DNA of 45,537 nt, from positions 1 through 45,537 of the forward strand of contig JAQWBS010000010.1 of the NCBI GenBank assembly GCA_028706255.1, in the 5' to 3' direction. The DNA comes from Alphaproteobacteria bacterium (GTDB lineage: Bacteria > Pseudomonadota > Alphaproteobacteria > RF32 > CAG-239). Shown here in pieces: positions 1 through 8,305 of this stretch. The position numbers and the translations under genes were made by a program. The notes beneath the pieces are model-generated. The model was not told the origin of the DNA, did no database searches, and saw only the letters and a list, made by a program, of their open reading frames with translations. Each line of letters starts with the position of its first letter. Positions within the stretch are counted from its first letter, which is position 1.

Positions 1-58
1 TGAAGCTTGAACAAAAAAGCAAAAAAGCTCCCAAAAAGATGAAATATGACTTCTTCAT
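1..58 (-). CDS. Exported protein, N-terminal fragment (cut by window edge)
   Basis: The minus strand has an ATG at 58-56 followed by 19 open codons running off the left edge. The peptide begins with M-K-K and continues into a hydrophobic stretch (IFLGAFLLFC), which looks like the start of a signal peptide or lipoprotein leader. An SD-like AGGAGG lies about nine bases upstream on the minus strand (around 68-73). Everything beyond the leader is outside the window, so no function can be given. It is divergent from nrdD. Confidence 0.55.
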   Translation of the reverse strand, partial: MKKSYFIFLGAFLLFCSSF

Positions 59-366
59 GGCACGAATCCTCCTAGTTATAAGAAAAAATCTTCCTATACA
101 ACCAATGATAATCCTCTTTTTTTTTTTTTGCAAGAAGAAATGAGTCTTGTGATGTTTTTGTTTTTTTATTTTAGGTAACTTTTTGGGATATGGTTTTTTC
201 ATTAACTTAGGTTAATAAGGTTATCCACTTTTGCAAAAAAAAATTACATATAAAAAATAAAGAGATAGAGCTTTTTAAAATTTTTTTTGTTTTTATTAGT
301 TGTGGTGAAATGATTAATTTATCATACTCTTCCTCATAGCGAAGATTAAATCCAAACTTATAGAAA
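59..366. other. AT-rich intergenic region upstream of nrdD
   Basis: This non-coding stretch separates the left-edge exported gene from the nrdD control region. It is strongly AT-rich and includes a run of 13 T at 117-129. I see no ORF with an SD, no RNA gene and no convincing hairpin. It probably holds the promoter for the leftward gene, but I cannot place it. Confidence 0.4.
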
Positions 367-412
367 GCACTATATATAGTCTTTTAAATTTTTATTAATC
401 TATATGTGGTAT
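367..412 (+). promoter_or_regulatory. Tandem NrdR-box-like sites upstream of nrdD
   Basis: Two sites resemble the NrdR consensus (core C-W-A-T-A-T-A-T-W-G). Box 1 spans 367-382 with core CTATATATAG at 370-379, a perfect core match. Box 2 spans 397-412 with core CTATATGTGG at 400-409, matching 8 of 10. Their centres are 30 bp apart, about three helical turns, as is usual for paired NrdR boxes. NrdR is an ATP-cone repressor of ribonucleotide reductase genes, so repression of the nrdD operon is expected. The nrdR gene itself is not in the window. Confidence 0.7.
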
Positions 413-473
413 ATTTTTTAAATATTAATTGAGGTTGCCAAACAGGTGAAACCACTGGGAGATATTGTTAGAT

Positions 474-2531
474 ATGTCAGATGCAAACACAAATAAGATT
501 TTAGATTTTGAAAAAGTTCCTTTTGAAAACATAAAAAAACGTGATGGGACTTTGTCTCCTTTTGATAGTAACCGAATTTTCAACGCCATTCTCAGAGCCG
601 GAACTTCAACCTCCGAATTTACAGAACAAGAAGCTTGGTTGCTCACCGCTCAAGTTTTGAAAGTTTTGAAACATAAATTTGCGGAAAGTTTGCCAACGAT
701 TGAACAAATTCAAGATGTTGTTGAACAAACTCTAATCTCTGCGAATCACTTTTTGACAGCAAAGGCGTATATTTTGTATCGTGACCAAAGAAGTCGCACC
801 AGAAGTGACCGTAAGGTTATGGTTGATGTTGAGAGTTCAATCAATGAATATTTGGAAAAATTAGATTGGCGTGTGAATGCAAATGCGAATCAGGGCTATT
901 CTAACGGAGGCTTAATTCTTAATGTTTCCGGAAAAGTGATGGCGAACTACTGGCTTAGTCACGTTTATCCTTCTGAAATTGGTGAAGCTCACCGCAATGG
1001 TGATATGCATATTCATGACTTAGATATGCTTGCTGCTTATTGTGCGGGTTGGTCACTCAAAAACTTACTTCATGAAGGCTTCAATGGTGTCCCTGGTAAG
1101 GCTGAAGCCGGTCCGGCAAAACACCTTTCTGCCGCCGTTGGACAGATGGTTAACTTTATGGGAACTTTGCAAAATGAATGGGCAGGGGCTCAGGCTTTTT
1201 CTTCCGTGGATACTTATCTTGCACCTTATGTCAGAAAAGATAATCTTTCTTACGAACAAGTTTTGCAACAAATTCAAGAATTAATTTATAACTTGAATAT
1301 TCCTTCTCGTTGGGGGTCGCAAACTCCTTTCACAAACTTCACTTTTGACTGGGTTTGTCCGGAAGATTTGTGTGATAAGCACCCGATTATTGCCGGTGAA
1401 GAGCAATCTTTCACATATGCAGATTTGAAACCTGAAATGGATATGATTAATAAGGCCTATATTACGGTAATGATGGGTGGCGATATTAAAGGACGTCCGT
1501 TTACGTTCCCAATTCCAACTTATAATATGACCCCAGATTTTCCGTGGGAAGATGAAAACACCGAGCTTCTTTTTGAAATGACTGCAAAATATGGCTTGCC
1601 ATATTTCCAAAACTTTATCAATTCTGTTTTAAAGCCAGGGCAAATTCGTTCAATGTGTTGTCGTTTGCAACTTGACTTGCGTGAACTTCTCGCCAGAGGA
1701 AATGGTTTGTTTGGGTCTGCTGAGCAAACAGGCTCTGTCGGCGTGGTCACCTTCAACTGTGCAAGACTTGGTTTTGTTTATAAGGGAGATGAAGCCGGTT
1801 TATTTGGACGCATTGACGAGTTAATGCAAATTGCAAAGACAAGTTTGGAAATTAAACGAAAAGTAATTACACGTTTGATTGATAATGGACTTTTTCCTTA
1901 TACAAAACGTTATCTTGGCACATTGCGTAATCACTTCTCCACGATTGGCGTGAACGGAATTAATGAGATGATTTTGAACTATACTGACGGAAAATATGAC
2001 ATTGCCTCTCCATTTGGTCAGCAATTTGCAGAGAAATTCTTAGATTATATCCGTGCGAAGATGGTTAAAATTCAGGAAGACACAGGACATATGTATAACC
2101 TTGAAGCAACACCTGCCGAAAGTGCGACTTATCGTTTCGCTCGTGAAGACAAGAAAAGATTTAATGGTATTATCCAAGCGGGAACGCAAGAAAACCCATA
2201 TTACACTAACTCTTCTCAACTTCCTGTTGGCTACACAGATGATCCATTTGAGGCTTTAGATTTGCAGTCTACCTTGCAGTCTAAATATACAGGAGGAACA
2301 GTGCTTCACCTTTATATGAGCCAAAGACTTTCTTCTGCCAAAGTTTGTCGTGATTTAGTTAGAAGAGTGCTTACAAACTATCGTTTGCCATATGTGACGA
2401 TTACACCAACTTTTTCGGTGTGCCCAAAACATGGCTATTTATCTGGGGAACATAAGTTTTGCCCAATTTGTGATGAAGAGAAAAAAGCTGAAAAATTGAA
2501 AGCTTTAGAAAATAATAAAGAAATTGCATAA
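474..2531 (+). CDS. nrdD: Anaerobic ribonucleoside-triphosphate reductase, large chain lacking the glycyl-radical domain
   Basis: Class III ribonucleotide reductase catalytic chain, which reduces ribonucleotides to deoxyribonucleotides under anaerobiosis. An ATP-cone domain occupies about residues 15-110. The 10-stranded barrel follows, with the active-site motifs CAGWSL and CCRLQLD. A zinc site is visible at the end (C650, H653, C663, C666). The protein stops about 20 residues after the zinc site, exactly where family members continue into the RVxGY glycyl-radical loop; that loop is encoded by the next gene. I prefer ATG 474 over an in-frame TTG at 465, because GGGAG at 457-461 is too close to the TTG. 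It is followed by the glycyl-radical gene and nrdG, and preceded by NrdR-like boxes. Confidence 0.95.
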   Translation: MSDANTNKILDFEKVPFENIKKRDGTLSPFDSNRIFNAILRAGTSTSEFTEQEAWLLTAQVLKVLKHKFAESLPTIEQIQDVVEQTLISANHFLTAKAYILYRDQRSRTRSDRKVMVDVESSINEYLEKLDWRVNANANQGYSNGGLILNVSGKVMANYWLSHVYPSEIGEAHRNGDMHIHDLDMLAAYCAGWSLKNLLHEGFNGVPGKAEAGPAKHLSAAVGQMVNFMGTLQNEWAGAQAFSSVDTYLAPYVRKDNLSYEQVLQQIQELIYNLNIPSRWGSQTPFTNFTFDWVCPEDLCDKHPIIAGEEQSFTYADLKPEMDMINKAYITVMMGGDIKGRPFTFPIPTYNMTPDFPWEDENTELLFEMTAKYGLPYFQNFINSVLKPGQIRSMCCRLQLDLRELLARGNGLFGSAEQTGSVGVVTFNCARLGFVYKGDEAGLFGRIDELMQIAKTSLEIKRKVITRLIDNGLFPYTKRYLGTLRNHFSTIGVNGINEMILNYTDGKYDIASPFGQQFAEKFLDYIRAKMVKIQEDTGHMYNLEATPAESATYRFAREDKKRFNGIIQAGTQENPYYTNSSQLPVGYTDDPFEALDLQSTLQSKYTGGTVLHLYMSQRLSSAKVCRDLVRRVLTNYRLPYVTITPTFSVCPKHGYLSGEHKFCPICDEEKKAEKLKALENNKEIA

Positions 2532-2556
2532 TTAAATATTTATAAGGGGATGTGAA

Positions 2557-2766
2557 ATGAACGTGATTAGTTTTGATGAGATTAAATTGAGTGATGAAGA
2601 AAGACAACCTTGTGAAGTTTGGACCAGAGTGATGGGATATTGCCGTCCTGTTTCAGAATTTAATAAAGGTAAAAAGTCTGAATTTTATTCAAGAGTTTGC
2701 TTTACGGAAGAAAAAGCAATGGTTAGAATTACGGAAGAAGCTGCTTTGGCATATGCCGCTGAATAA
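2557..2766 (+). CDS. Stand-alone glycyl-radical domain of class III ribonucleotide reductase
   Basis: A 69-residue protein whose centre (EVWTRVMGYCRPV, then FNKGKKSEFYSR) matches the C-terminal glycyl-radical segment of NrdD enzymes; G27 is the expected radical site. It begins 25 bp after the nrdD stop, in a different frame, with its own SD (AAGGGG) and ATG, so it is translated separately. NrdG, encoded next, would generate the radical. The remainder (about 1-18 and 48-69) is a short acidic linker and an alanine-rich tail. The arrangement resembles the idea of GrcA/YfiD, a free glycyl-radical subunit for pyruvate formate-lyase, but here no other radical domain for NrdD is visible. The domain identity is clear; the split-enzyme function is inferred. 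Confidence 0.88.
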   Translation: MNVISFDEIKLSDEERQPCEVWTRVMGYCRPVSEFNKGKKSEFYSRVCFTEEKAMVRITEEAALAYAAE

Positions 2767-2802
2767 GGCTTTCTTCTAAATTAAACAATGGAGTTGTAAC
2801 TC

Positions 2803-3555
2803 GTGTCATCAGTTTTGGAATTTGAGAATAAATGTCTTAAGGCTGATGCAGGAAAGTGCAGCTCCATTTTTATTGGGGGCATTGAAAAGTTTAGTGTCGT
2901 GGACTATCCAGGGAAAATTGCCGCCGTTGTTTTCTTAAAAGGGTGTCCTTGGCGTTGTCCTTTTTGTTATAATACACATCTTCAAAAACTAGACAATGAA
3001 ACCAATTTCTTTTGGCATGAATTTAAGCATTTTTTAGAGAAGCGAAAAGGGGTTTTAGATGCTGTTGTTTTCAGCGGTGGTGAACCTTTGATGCAAAAGC
3101 GAATCGTTGAAGCTATTGTCGAAGTGAAAGCTTTGGGTTTTGAGATTGGGGTTCACACGGGCGGTTTTTATCCCGAAATCTTAGCGGAAACTTTGCCACT
3201 GGTTGATTGGGTTGGACTTGATATTAAAGCACCGTTTGAGAGCGAGCATTATAAAAAAGCTGTTGGTGGTGTTGAGAGCCTGCCTAAGGTTTTGCAAAGT
3301 TTGGATATCTTACTTAAAAGTCGAATCAATTTTGAAACAAGAACAACGTGCGATCCAAGGCTTTTGACTGTTGAAGATATTTATTGCATTGCCAAAGCGT
3401 TAAGCGCTCGAGGTGTTAAGAAATATAATCTGCAAAGATATCGTCAGGTTGAAGGTGACACAACTTCTGATGAAGCATGTGAAATATTTTTCAAGGATGA
3501 AAAGTTGATAGATTTTTTAGAAGCCAATTTTGAAGTTGTTGAGTTTAGAAAATAA
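2803..3555 (+). CDS. nrdG: Anaerobic ribonucleotide reductase activating protein (radical SAM)
   Basis: A 250-residue radical-SAM activase that uses a 4Fe-4S cluster and S-adenosylmethionine to abstract hydrogen from the reductase glycine. The cluster motif C-x3-C-x2-C is C48, C52, C55 (GCPWRCPFC). The SAM-contact motif FSGGEP follows around residue 98. Size and the GIEKFSVVDYPGK opening fit the NrdG2 type. The start is GTG 2803 with GGAG at 2790-2793. It lies 36 bp after the glycyl-radical gene, so nrdD, the radical-domain gene and nrdG probably form one operon. Confidence 0.93.
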   Translation: MSSVLEFENKCLKADAGKCSSIFIGGIEKFSVVDYPGKIAAVVFLKGCPWRCPFCYNTHLQKLDNETNFFWHEFKHFLEKRKGVLDAVVFSGGEPLMQKRIVEAIVEVKALGFEIGVHTGGFYPEILAETLPLVDWVGLDIKAPFESEHYKKAVGGVESLPKVLQSLDILLKSRINFETRTTCDPRLLTVEDIYCIAKALSARGVKKYNLQRYRQVEGDTTSDEACEIFFKDEKLIDFLEANFEVVEFRK

Positions 3556-3570
3556 TCAAAAGGAAGTGTG

Positions 3571-3984
3571 ATGACAGGAAAGTTAAGACCAATTGCCGTG
3601 GCCTTGCTAAAATGTGGTAGTAAGCTTTTGGCAATGAAAGGATATGACAAAGTCAAAGACGAAGTGTTCTATCGTCTTTTGGGCGGTGGAATTGAATTCG
3701 GCGAGACATCTGCTGAAACAATCAAAAGAGAATTTATGGAAGAGCTTGGACTTGACGTGGAAGTTCAAGAACGGCTCGATGTTGAAGAAAATCTTTTCAC
3801 ATTTGAAGGGAAGCTTGGGCATGAAATTGTGTTTTTATATAATGCTAAATTTAAAGATGAAGCTCTTTATGAAAAGACTGATTTTGAGTTTCTTGAGGAA
3901 GGTGCAACAATAGAGACTGTCGGTTGGGTAGAGATAAGTGATGATGTGCTCATTTATCCTGAAATTGTAAAAAAATATTTATAA
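3571..3984 (+). CDS. Nudix hydrolase
   Basis: A 137-residue Nudix pyrophosphohydrolase. The Nudix box G-x5-E-x7-REUxEExGU is intact (GGIEFGETSAETIKREF, then MEELGL), so the metal-binding glutamates are present. The substrate cannot be predicted; the short form resembles ADP-ribose or (d)NTP-cleaving members. I chose ATG 3571 over the adjacent GTG 3568 because AGGAAG at 3561-3566 is better spaced. It sits 15 bp after nrdG and may be co-transcribed with the reductase genes. A strong hairpin follows. Confidence 0.85.
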   Translation: MTGKLRPIAVALLKCGSKLLAMKGYDKVKDEVFYRLLGGGIEFGETSAETIKREFMEELGLDVEVQERLDVEENLFTFEGKLGHEIVFLYNAKFKDEALYEKTDFEFLEEGATIETVGWVEISDDVLIYPEIVKKYL

Positions 3985-4026
3985 ACATAAAGAAAGGCTC
4001 TCACCTGAGAGCCTTTCTTTATGTTT
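3983..4026. terminator. Bidirectional terminator between convergent genes
   Basis: A perfect 21-bp inverted repeat (3983-4003 and 4006-4026) with a 2-base loop. A-rich and T-rich ends make it usable on both strands. It separates the nrd/Nudix transcript from the leftward cysteine-rich gene. The AAAGAAAGGCT core recurs in the rpsU terminator at 39618-39653. Confidence 0.9.
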
Positions 4027-4042
4027 AAGTGTCAAGAAACGA

Positions 4043-4861
4043 TTAAGGGAGGTATTTTCTTTCTAGTTTTTGTGTCTCAGTACAGAGTTCCAAATTAGAT
4101 GTTATCCCTCTAACAACCGTTGGGCTTTGGTAACAGAAATAGTTTGCAATTGAATAGTCACCTTCTGCCATACATTTGTAGCATAGGTTTTGGTTGTCTT
4201 TGGTCGTAACGGAAGAGATACCACTTCCACAAGAACTTCTTTGCCAAGCCACACATATTTTGCCACCGGCAATTTTTGTTCCGACTAAGGTTGCTCCGCA
4301 ATCGGTGCTGGTGTAAACTTTAACACTAGATGAAAAATATTTCAAAACTTCAGAGAAATAAGATTCAGGTAGTCTTGTTGCAGAAGGACCATATCCTGCG
4401 TAAGTGCAACTTCCTGCCTTTTTAAGATTACATGTTCCATCACTATTTGAAGAAACTTCAATTTTAGCATCTGCTCCGATATTTCCTTTTCCAAGAACAC
4501 TTGAACATTGTGGGGCATCTGTACAGTTTGTATAACAACTTGTGCCAGAAGCTAAATCAGGAACTTGTATAGATGTACATTTTTTAGCATTATATGCGAC
4601 ACTATTATATGTTGCAGTATCTATATAACCCTTGTCTTCACATGTTCCTTTTGATGGTTCAGGTATTACAGGCACCTCGACAGGGTCGCCACAGAAGAAA
4701 AGGCTTTCGTTTGTTGGGCAAGCAACTTTGTTTTTGCCCTGACAACTTGCAGCAGTTTCTGTGTATCCTAGTGCGGAGCAACTTGGAGCTGTTTGTGCAT
4801 TTGCATTACTCACTAGAAAAGCCAAGAATGTAAATGCTGTTATGGTAATTGTTTTTTTCAT
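4043..4861 (-). CDS. Secreted cysteine-rich protein (272 aa)
   Basis: The N-terminus is a signal peptide (MKKTITITAFTFLAFLVSNANAQ, cut probably after ANA). The mature part has about 18 cysteines. Recurrent units have the pattern C-x4-GY-x-T-x-C, later CP and FC, for example CSALGYTETAASC and CEDKGYIDTATY; the larger upstream neighbour has the same units (CQLMGYLHTEKTC). The SD AAAGGAAC precedes the ATG. No catalytic motif is recognised. The disulfide-rich design suggests an exported surface or periplasmic protein; binding or adhesion is only a guess. The gene is tandem with its larger neighbour, 42 bp apart, so they are likely co-transcribed. Confidence 0.8.
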   Translation of the reverse strand: MKKTITITAFTFLAFLVSNANAQTAPSCSALGYTETAASCQGKNKVACPTNESLFFCGDPVEVPVIPEPSKGTCEDKGYIDTATYNSVAYNAKKCTSIQVPDLASGTSCYTNCTDAPQCSSVLGKGNIGADAKIEVSSNSDGTCNLKKAGSCTYAGYGPSATRLPESYFSEVLKYFSSSVKVYTSTDCGATLVGTKIAGGKICVAWQRSSCGSGISSVTTKDNQNLCYKCMAEGDYSIANYFCYQSPTVVRGITSNLELCTETQKLERKYLP

Positions 4862-4903
4862 TTTATTGTTCCTTTTATTATAATGAGTATTAATAAATAA
4901 AGC

Positions 4904-6202
4904 TTATCCCGCACTAGGGCAAGTGAACCCCTCTGTTCTTCCATATCCTTCATATGAATTGGCACATCTTACACAGTGTCTGCCATAGTCTGCTTGTTCT
5001 GTATAGCGAACAATACAACGCATTGGGCTTGGGAAATCTCCAGCATACATAAACGGACAGTTAAGGAAATTTGAGTCGGTTTCATAGCTTCCAGGATTAA
5101 ATCTCCAATATCCACTAGGGCAGCTGGTTGGAGGGTTTCCACCAATCATACAGCTTGTGAATTTTGGATTCATATTATCCTCTGCACAACCTGCGCCCAT
5201 TAAGTCCCCAAAACAGTTTTGATCATCATATCTGAATTCTGAACCACAAGTGCAGTTTGCATAGCAATATTCATCAGGATTTGTTGGGTTTTTAATTTTA
5301 TCGCACATTTTTTCAGGTGAAGGCAATGATGCATATCCTTGTTCATAGCAACTTTTTACAGGAGCTTTAATACAATATTCTTTTGTGGTGTCAAAAGGAC
5401 ATTTGATAGATTTTAATCCATCACAATTCATGTTAAAGCCAAGCTCAGCACAAGGTGGAATGATGACACACGTTTTTGAGCCAACAATAGAATGTTTTCT
5501 TTTGTTAACGTCTAGGAAATATTTCAAATCTCCATTCGTCCAATAAGTGTTCAAATTGACAGTTCCTGTTGGACAGTTTGCTTCTTCACAAGAGGTGAAC
5601 CAATCGCCATTAGTGTCTGTACATTTTTGTGAACCTGCAGCTCCTTTGTTTGTAGAACATTTTTGGAATATGGCAGGGTCACAGGCACATTTTTCATATT
5701 TTCCATCACAAGATTCTCCCATCCCAACCATACCAGTAGGGCAAAAATCGTAGTCTTCAGGACAGTTACATTCAGGGAAGTTTGTGTTGTCACAATTTGT
5801 GTCGCCTGACAAAACTTTTGGTGCAGGGCAATTTTCTTTAGTATATGGGAATTTATCTTCGTCACAGCCACATTCGGTGTAGAGTATATTATTGCAAATC
5901 TCCCCTCTGAGCTTGTCAGCAGGGCAGTTATGTAAGCCATATTGAAACTTTGCAGCACATGCACAGAACTTCCAATAAGTTCCATCACTTGGACATTGAC
6001 CTGTCAGTTCTCTGCCTAAAGTGCAGGTTTTTTCGGTGTGAAGATATCCCATTAACTGACATGGTTTTGGCATATCGCTGCCTTGTAAGTCAGTTTTTTT
6101 GGTAATGAAGTGTACCGCTGCTTGGGCTTTATCTATATTGGTGAAAAAGAGAGCAAGCATCATTAGGAAAAGACATATGTTTCTATTTTTTATTTGTTTC
6201 AT
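4904..6202 (-). CDS. Secreted cysteine-rich repeat protein (432 aa)
   Basis: A signal peptide (about residues 1-28, ending AQAA) is followed by a mature chain with about 40 cysteines, close to 10 percent. Residues about 65-200 contain four degenerate units of the form CxC-x(5-11)-C(P)-x-G-x2-C-x(5-9)-C, with a fifth near residue 320 (starting CTCGSEFRY). Interspersed are C-x4-G[YF] units shared with the downstream gene. EGF-like or toxin-like folds are possible by cysteine density, but I do not recognise a named family. The function is unknown; export and multiple disulfides are the supportable statements. Confidence 0.8.
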   Translation of the reverse strand: MKQIKNRNICLFLMMLALFFTNIDKAQAAVHFITKKTDLQGSDMPKPCQLMGYLHTEKTCTLGRELTGQCPSDGTYWKFCACAAKFQYGLHNCPADKLRGEICNNILYTECGCDEDKFPYTKENCPAPKVLSGDTNCDNTNFPECNCPEDYDFCPTGMVGMGESCDGKYEKCACDPAIFQKCSTNKGAAGSQKCTDTNGDWFTSCEEANCPTGTVNLNTYWTNGDLKYFLDVNKRKHSIVGSKTCVIIPPCAELGFNMNCDGLKSIKCPFDTTKEYCIKAPVKSCYEQGYASLPSPEKMCDKIKNPTNPDEYCYANCTCGSEFRYDDQNCFGDLMGAGCAEDNMNPKFTSCMIGGNPPTSCPSGYWRFNPGSYETDSNFLNCPFMYAGDFPSPMRCIVRYTEQADYGRHCVRCANSYEGYGRTEGFTCPSAG

Positions 6203-6405
6203 TGCAGCCCCCTAATTATATTAATAGTTATTATTTCATTGTAGAAGACATAGTTTGTTTAGACAATCTTGACCTTAGTTAATTTTTACTCTTAATAAAT
6301 GTAATCTGTGAGATTATATTTTAAACAGGATGATAAAAAACTTGTAAAAGTTTTTGAATTTGATAAATATGTATAGATGTGTGTTTTAAAAAGGATTTTA
6401 GGTTG

Positions 6406-7443
6406 ATGTCATCAAAAGAGAATAAGTTAAAGGTTAAGCGTTTAATAAAAAAAATGGTTTCTTGGGCAGGAATTTTCTTCTTTGCTCTAGCTGCCTATAT
6501 GATCTATCTTCAATTGTCAAAATATGAGTTAGATGATATTAAAAATGCCTTGTTGAGTATTCCAACACATAATCTTATTTTGGCTTGTGTTGCCTCATTT
6601 TTGGGGTATGTTGCACTTTCTGTTTATGACTTTTTAGCAATTACTTATATTAAGCGAAAACTTGAACCTTGGAAATGGATTTTAGCAGGGTTTGTTGGGT
6701 TTTCTATTAGTAATAATGCTGGACATGCGATTATTTCAGGTGGTTCTGTTCGTTATCGTTTCTACACGAGATGGAGATTTCAAGGAACAGAGATTATTCG
6801 TATGGTTACCTTTTCTGGGTTTACCTATTTGTGGGCTTGTTTTTTTCTAATCATTTTGGGATATATCTTAACGCCTGACCATGCTTTTGGAGATGGTTCT
6901 GTTTCAAAGTTCACTACAACAGCCACAGCAATTGTTGCGGCAGTGGGTTTGACAATCTATTTTTCTGCAGTTATTTTCTATAAAAAACCAATCTTTATTA
7001 AAGGGGTGGAGTTTTCAATGCCAAGCCTGAAAATGGCTCTCGCTCAAGTCTTTATTGGTGGTGCAGATATTTTGCTTGCGTCTTTGGTGCTTTATTTTGT
7101 TTTAACGCCATTCGTTGAAATTCCATTCCAAACGTTTATAGGGGTTTATTTAATTGCTCAAGTATTGGGGGTTTTCAGTCAAGTCCCTGGTGGGCTGGGA
7201 ATTTTTGAAAGCTTGTTCCTTTATATTATCCCTGGAGATCATAATCAGGCAGTTTTGTTTGGGGCATTGATTGCTTACCGAATCATTTATTATCTCTTGC
7301 CTTTGGTTGTTTCTGCGTTTTTACTTATTTTCTATGAAAGACATCTTTCGGTTTTGAAGGCAAAAATTATTGCTAAAAGAGATAACTTGATGCAAAAGAT
7401 TAAAGATAAAGATATCAAGTTGCATCGTAAAAAAGAAAGCTAA
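6406..7443 (+). CDS. YbhN/MprF-N-like integral membrane protein (LPG synthase TM domain family)
   Basis: A polytopic inner-membrane protein of about 345 residues with roughly eight hydrophobic segments. It has hallmarks of the lysylphosphatidylglycerol synthase transmembrane family (UPF0104): SNNAGHAIISGGSVRYRFY near the middle and QVPGGLGIFE near the C-terminus. The soluble aminoacyl-transferase domain of full MprF is absent, so it resembles E. coli YbhN or a lipid flippase half. Charged tails lie at both ends. ATG 6406 is preferred over GTG 6379 because AAGGA lies at 6391-6395. A terminator follows immediately. Confidence 0.8.
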   Translation: MSSKENKLKVKRLIKKMVSWAGIFFFALAAYMIYLQLSKYELDDIKNALLSIPTHNLILACVASFLGYVALSVYDFLAITYIKRKLEPWKWILAGFVGFSISNNAGHAIISGGSVRYRFYTRWRFQGTEIIRMVTFSGFTYLWACFFLIILGYILTPDHAFGDGSVSKFTTTATAIVAAVGLTIYFSAVIFYKKPIFIKGVEFSMPSLKMALAQVFIGGADILLASLVLYFVLTPFVEIPFQTFIGVYLIAQVLGVFSQVPGGLGIFESLFLYIIPGDHNQAVLFGALIAYRIIYYLLPLVVSAFLLIFYERHLSVLKAKIIAKRDNLMQKIKDKDIKLHRKKES

Positions 7444-7450
7444 TCTACAA

Positions 7451-7480
7451 AAACACCCTGCTTGAAAAGGCAGGGTGTTT
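7451..7480 (+). terminator. Rho-independent terminator after the YbhN-like gene
   Basis: An 11-bp perfect stem (7451-7461 with 7470-7480), an 8-base loop, then T residues to 7483. It begins 8 bp after the stop codon at 7443 and lies between convergent genes, so it may also serve lexA. Confidence 0.88.
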
Positions 7481-7496
7481 TTTGAGGGTTAGTTTT

Positions 7497-8153
7497 TTAA
7501 TTATATCTGCGTAATAAACCAGAGAGCGTGCCTTGAACTTTGACACGGGAAGCATGAAGCTTTCTGGTTTCATATTCTCTATTCTGAGGGATGAGCGAAA
7601 TTTCATCTCCTTCTTGCTTGAAAATTTTAAGGGTTGCTTCAGCATCGTCCACCAAGGCAACAACCGTTTCCCCATTGCGTGCAGTTTGAGCCTTTTTGAT
7701 GATGACAGTGTCGCCGTCCATAATGCCACCTTCAATCATTGAATCTCCTTCGATGGTTAACGCATAATATAGGCCTCGTTCAACCATCTCAAAAGGAACT
7801 GAAACAACTTCAAGTTCGTTGGCAATGGCTTCAATTGGTGTTCCGGCAGCAATTTTACCATAAAGCGGAATTTGTGCCGCAGCATTTTGCAAGGCTTCTT
7901 CTTTTTTTCTTTCTTCTTCAATGATTGCGGAAGGTTTGAGTTTTGGCAGGCGAACAATTTCTAAGGCTCGTGCCTTATGAGGAAGCTTTCGAATGAAATT
8001 TCTTTCAATGAGAGATTCCAAAAGGGAGTGAACCCCAGACTTAGATTTTAGTCCGACAGCTTCTTTCATTTCTTCAAAAGAAGGGCAACAGCCGTTTTCT
8101 TTGATAGATTTATTGATGAACAGCAATAAGTTATATTGGCGTGGGGTTAGCAT
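7497..8153 (-). CDS. lexA: LexA repressor, SOS regulator
   Basis: A 218-residue SOS repressor. The N-terminal winged helix (about 1-65) binds operators. The C-terminal S24 peptidase-like domain self-cleaves when stimulated by RecA. The cleavage site is A103-G104 (KIAAGTP). The catalytic pair is S138 (EGDSM) and K176 (EATLKIF). The start is ATG 8153 with AAGGA upstream. An alphaproteobacterial SOS box lies 34 bp before the start, so autoregulation is expected. Confidence 0.96.
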   Translation of the reverse strand: MLTPRQYNLLLFINKSIKENGCCPSFEEMKEAVGLKSKSGVHSLLESLIERNFIRKLPHKARALEIVRLPKLKPSAIIEEERKKEEALQNAAAQIPLYGKIAAGTPIEAIANELEVVSVPFEMVERGLYYALTIEGDSMIEGGIMDGDTVIIKKAQTARNGETVVALVDDAEATLKIFKQEGDEISLIPQNREYETRKLHASRVKVQGTLSGLLRRYN

Positions 8154-8186
8154 GATTTCATTCCTTAAAATATATTCTTTATAAAT

Positions 8187-8201
8187 GTTCTACTTTAGTT
8201 C
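8187..8201. promoter_or_regulatory. Alphaproteobacterial SOS box (LexA operator)
   Basis: GTTC at 8187-8190, seven bases, GTTC at 8198-8201: the direct-repeat operator GTTC-N7-GTTC recognised by LexA in Alphaproteobacteria. It lies between divergent lexA and lysS and is positioned for lexA autoregulation. It differs from the CTG-N10-CAG palindrome of gammaproteobacteria. Confidence 0.85.
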
Positions 8202-8305
8202 TTTTGAAAAGTCAAATTCATTTTGATGAAATCTAAAATAGCGGTTGAAAAATAAAAAGGATAGAAGTATATTTGAGGCGAATTTTAAATGTTTTTCAGA
8301 AATGA

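Noticed and set aside
1030-1610. Alternative frames inside nrdD
   Set aside because: The NrdD frame carries conserved motifs throughout; the other frames have no independent support.
2400-2800. Frameshift or sequencing error as an explanation of the split NrdD
   Set aside because: nrdD ends with a normal stop and a hydrophilic tail unlike the radical segment, and the small gene has its own ATG and SD after a 25-bp gap. A single indel would not join them cleanly.
6269-6298. Sigma-70 promoter for the YbhN-like gene (TTGACC with downstream TTAATA)
   Set aside because: The -35 is good but no acceptable -10 lies at 16-18 bp; kept out for lack of support.
7445-7957. Open frames on both strands overlapping lexA
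   Set aside because: LexA is complete and conserved in its frame; the others have no SD or family resemblance.
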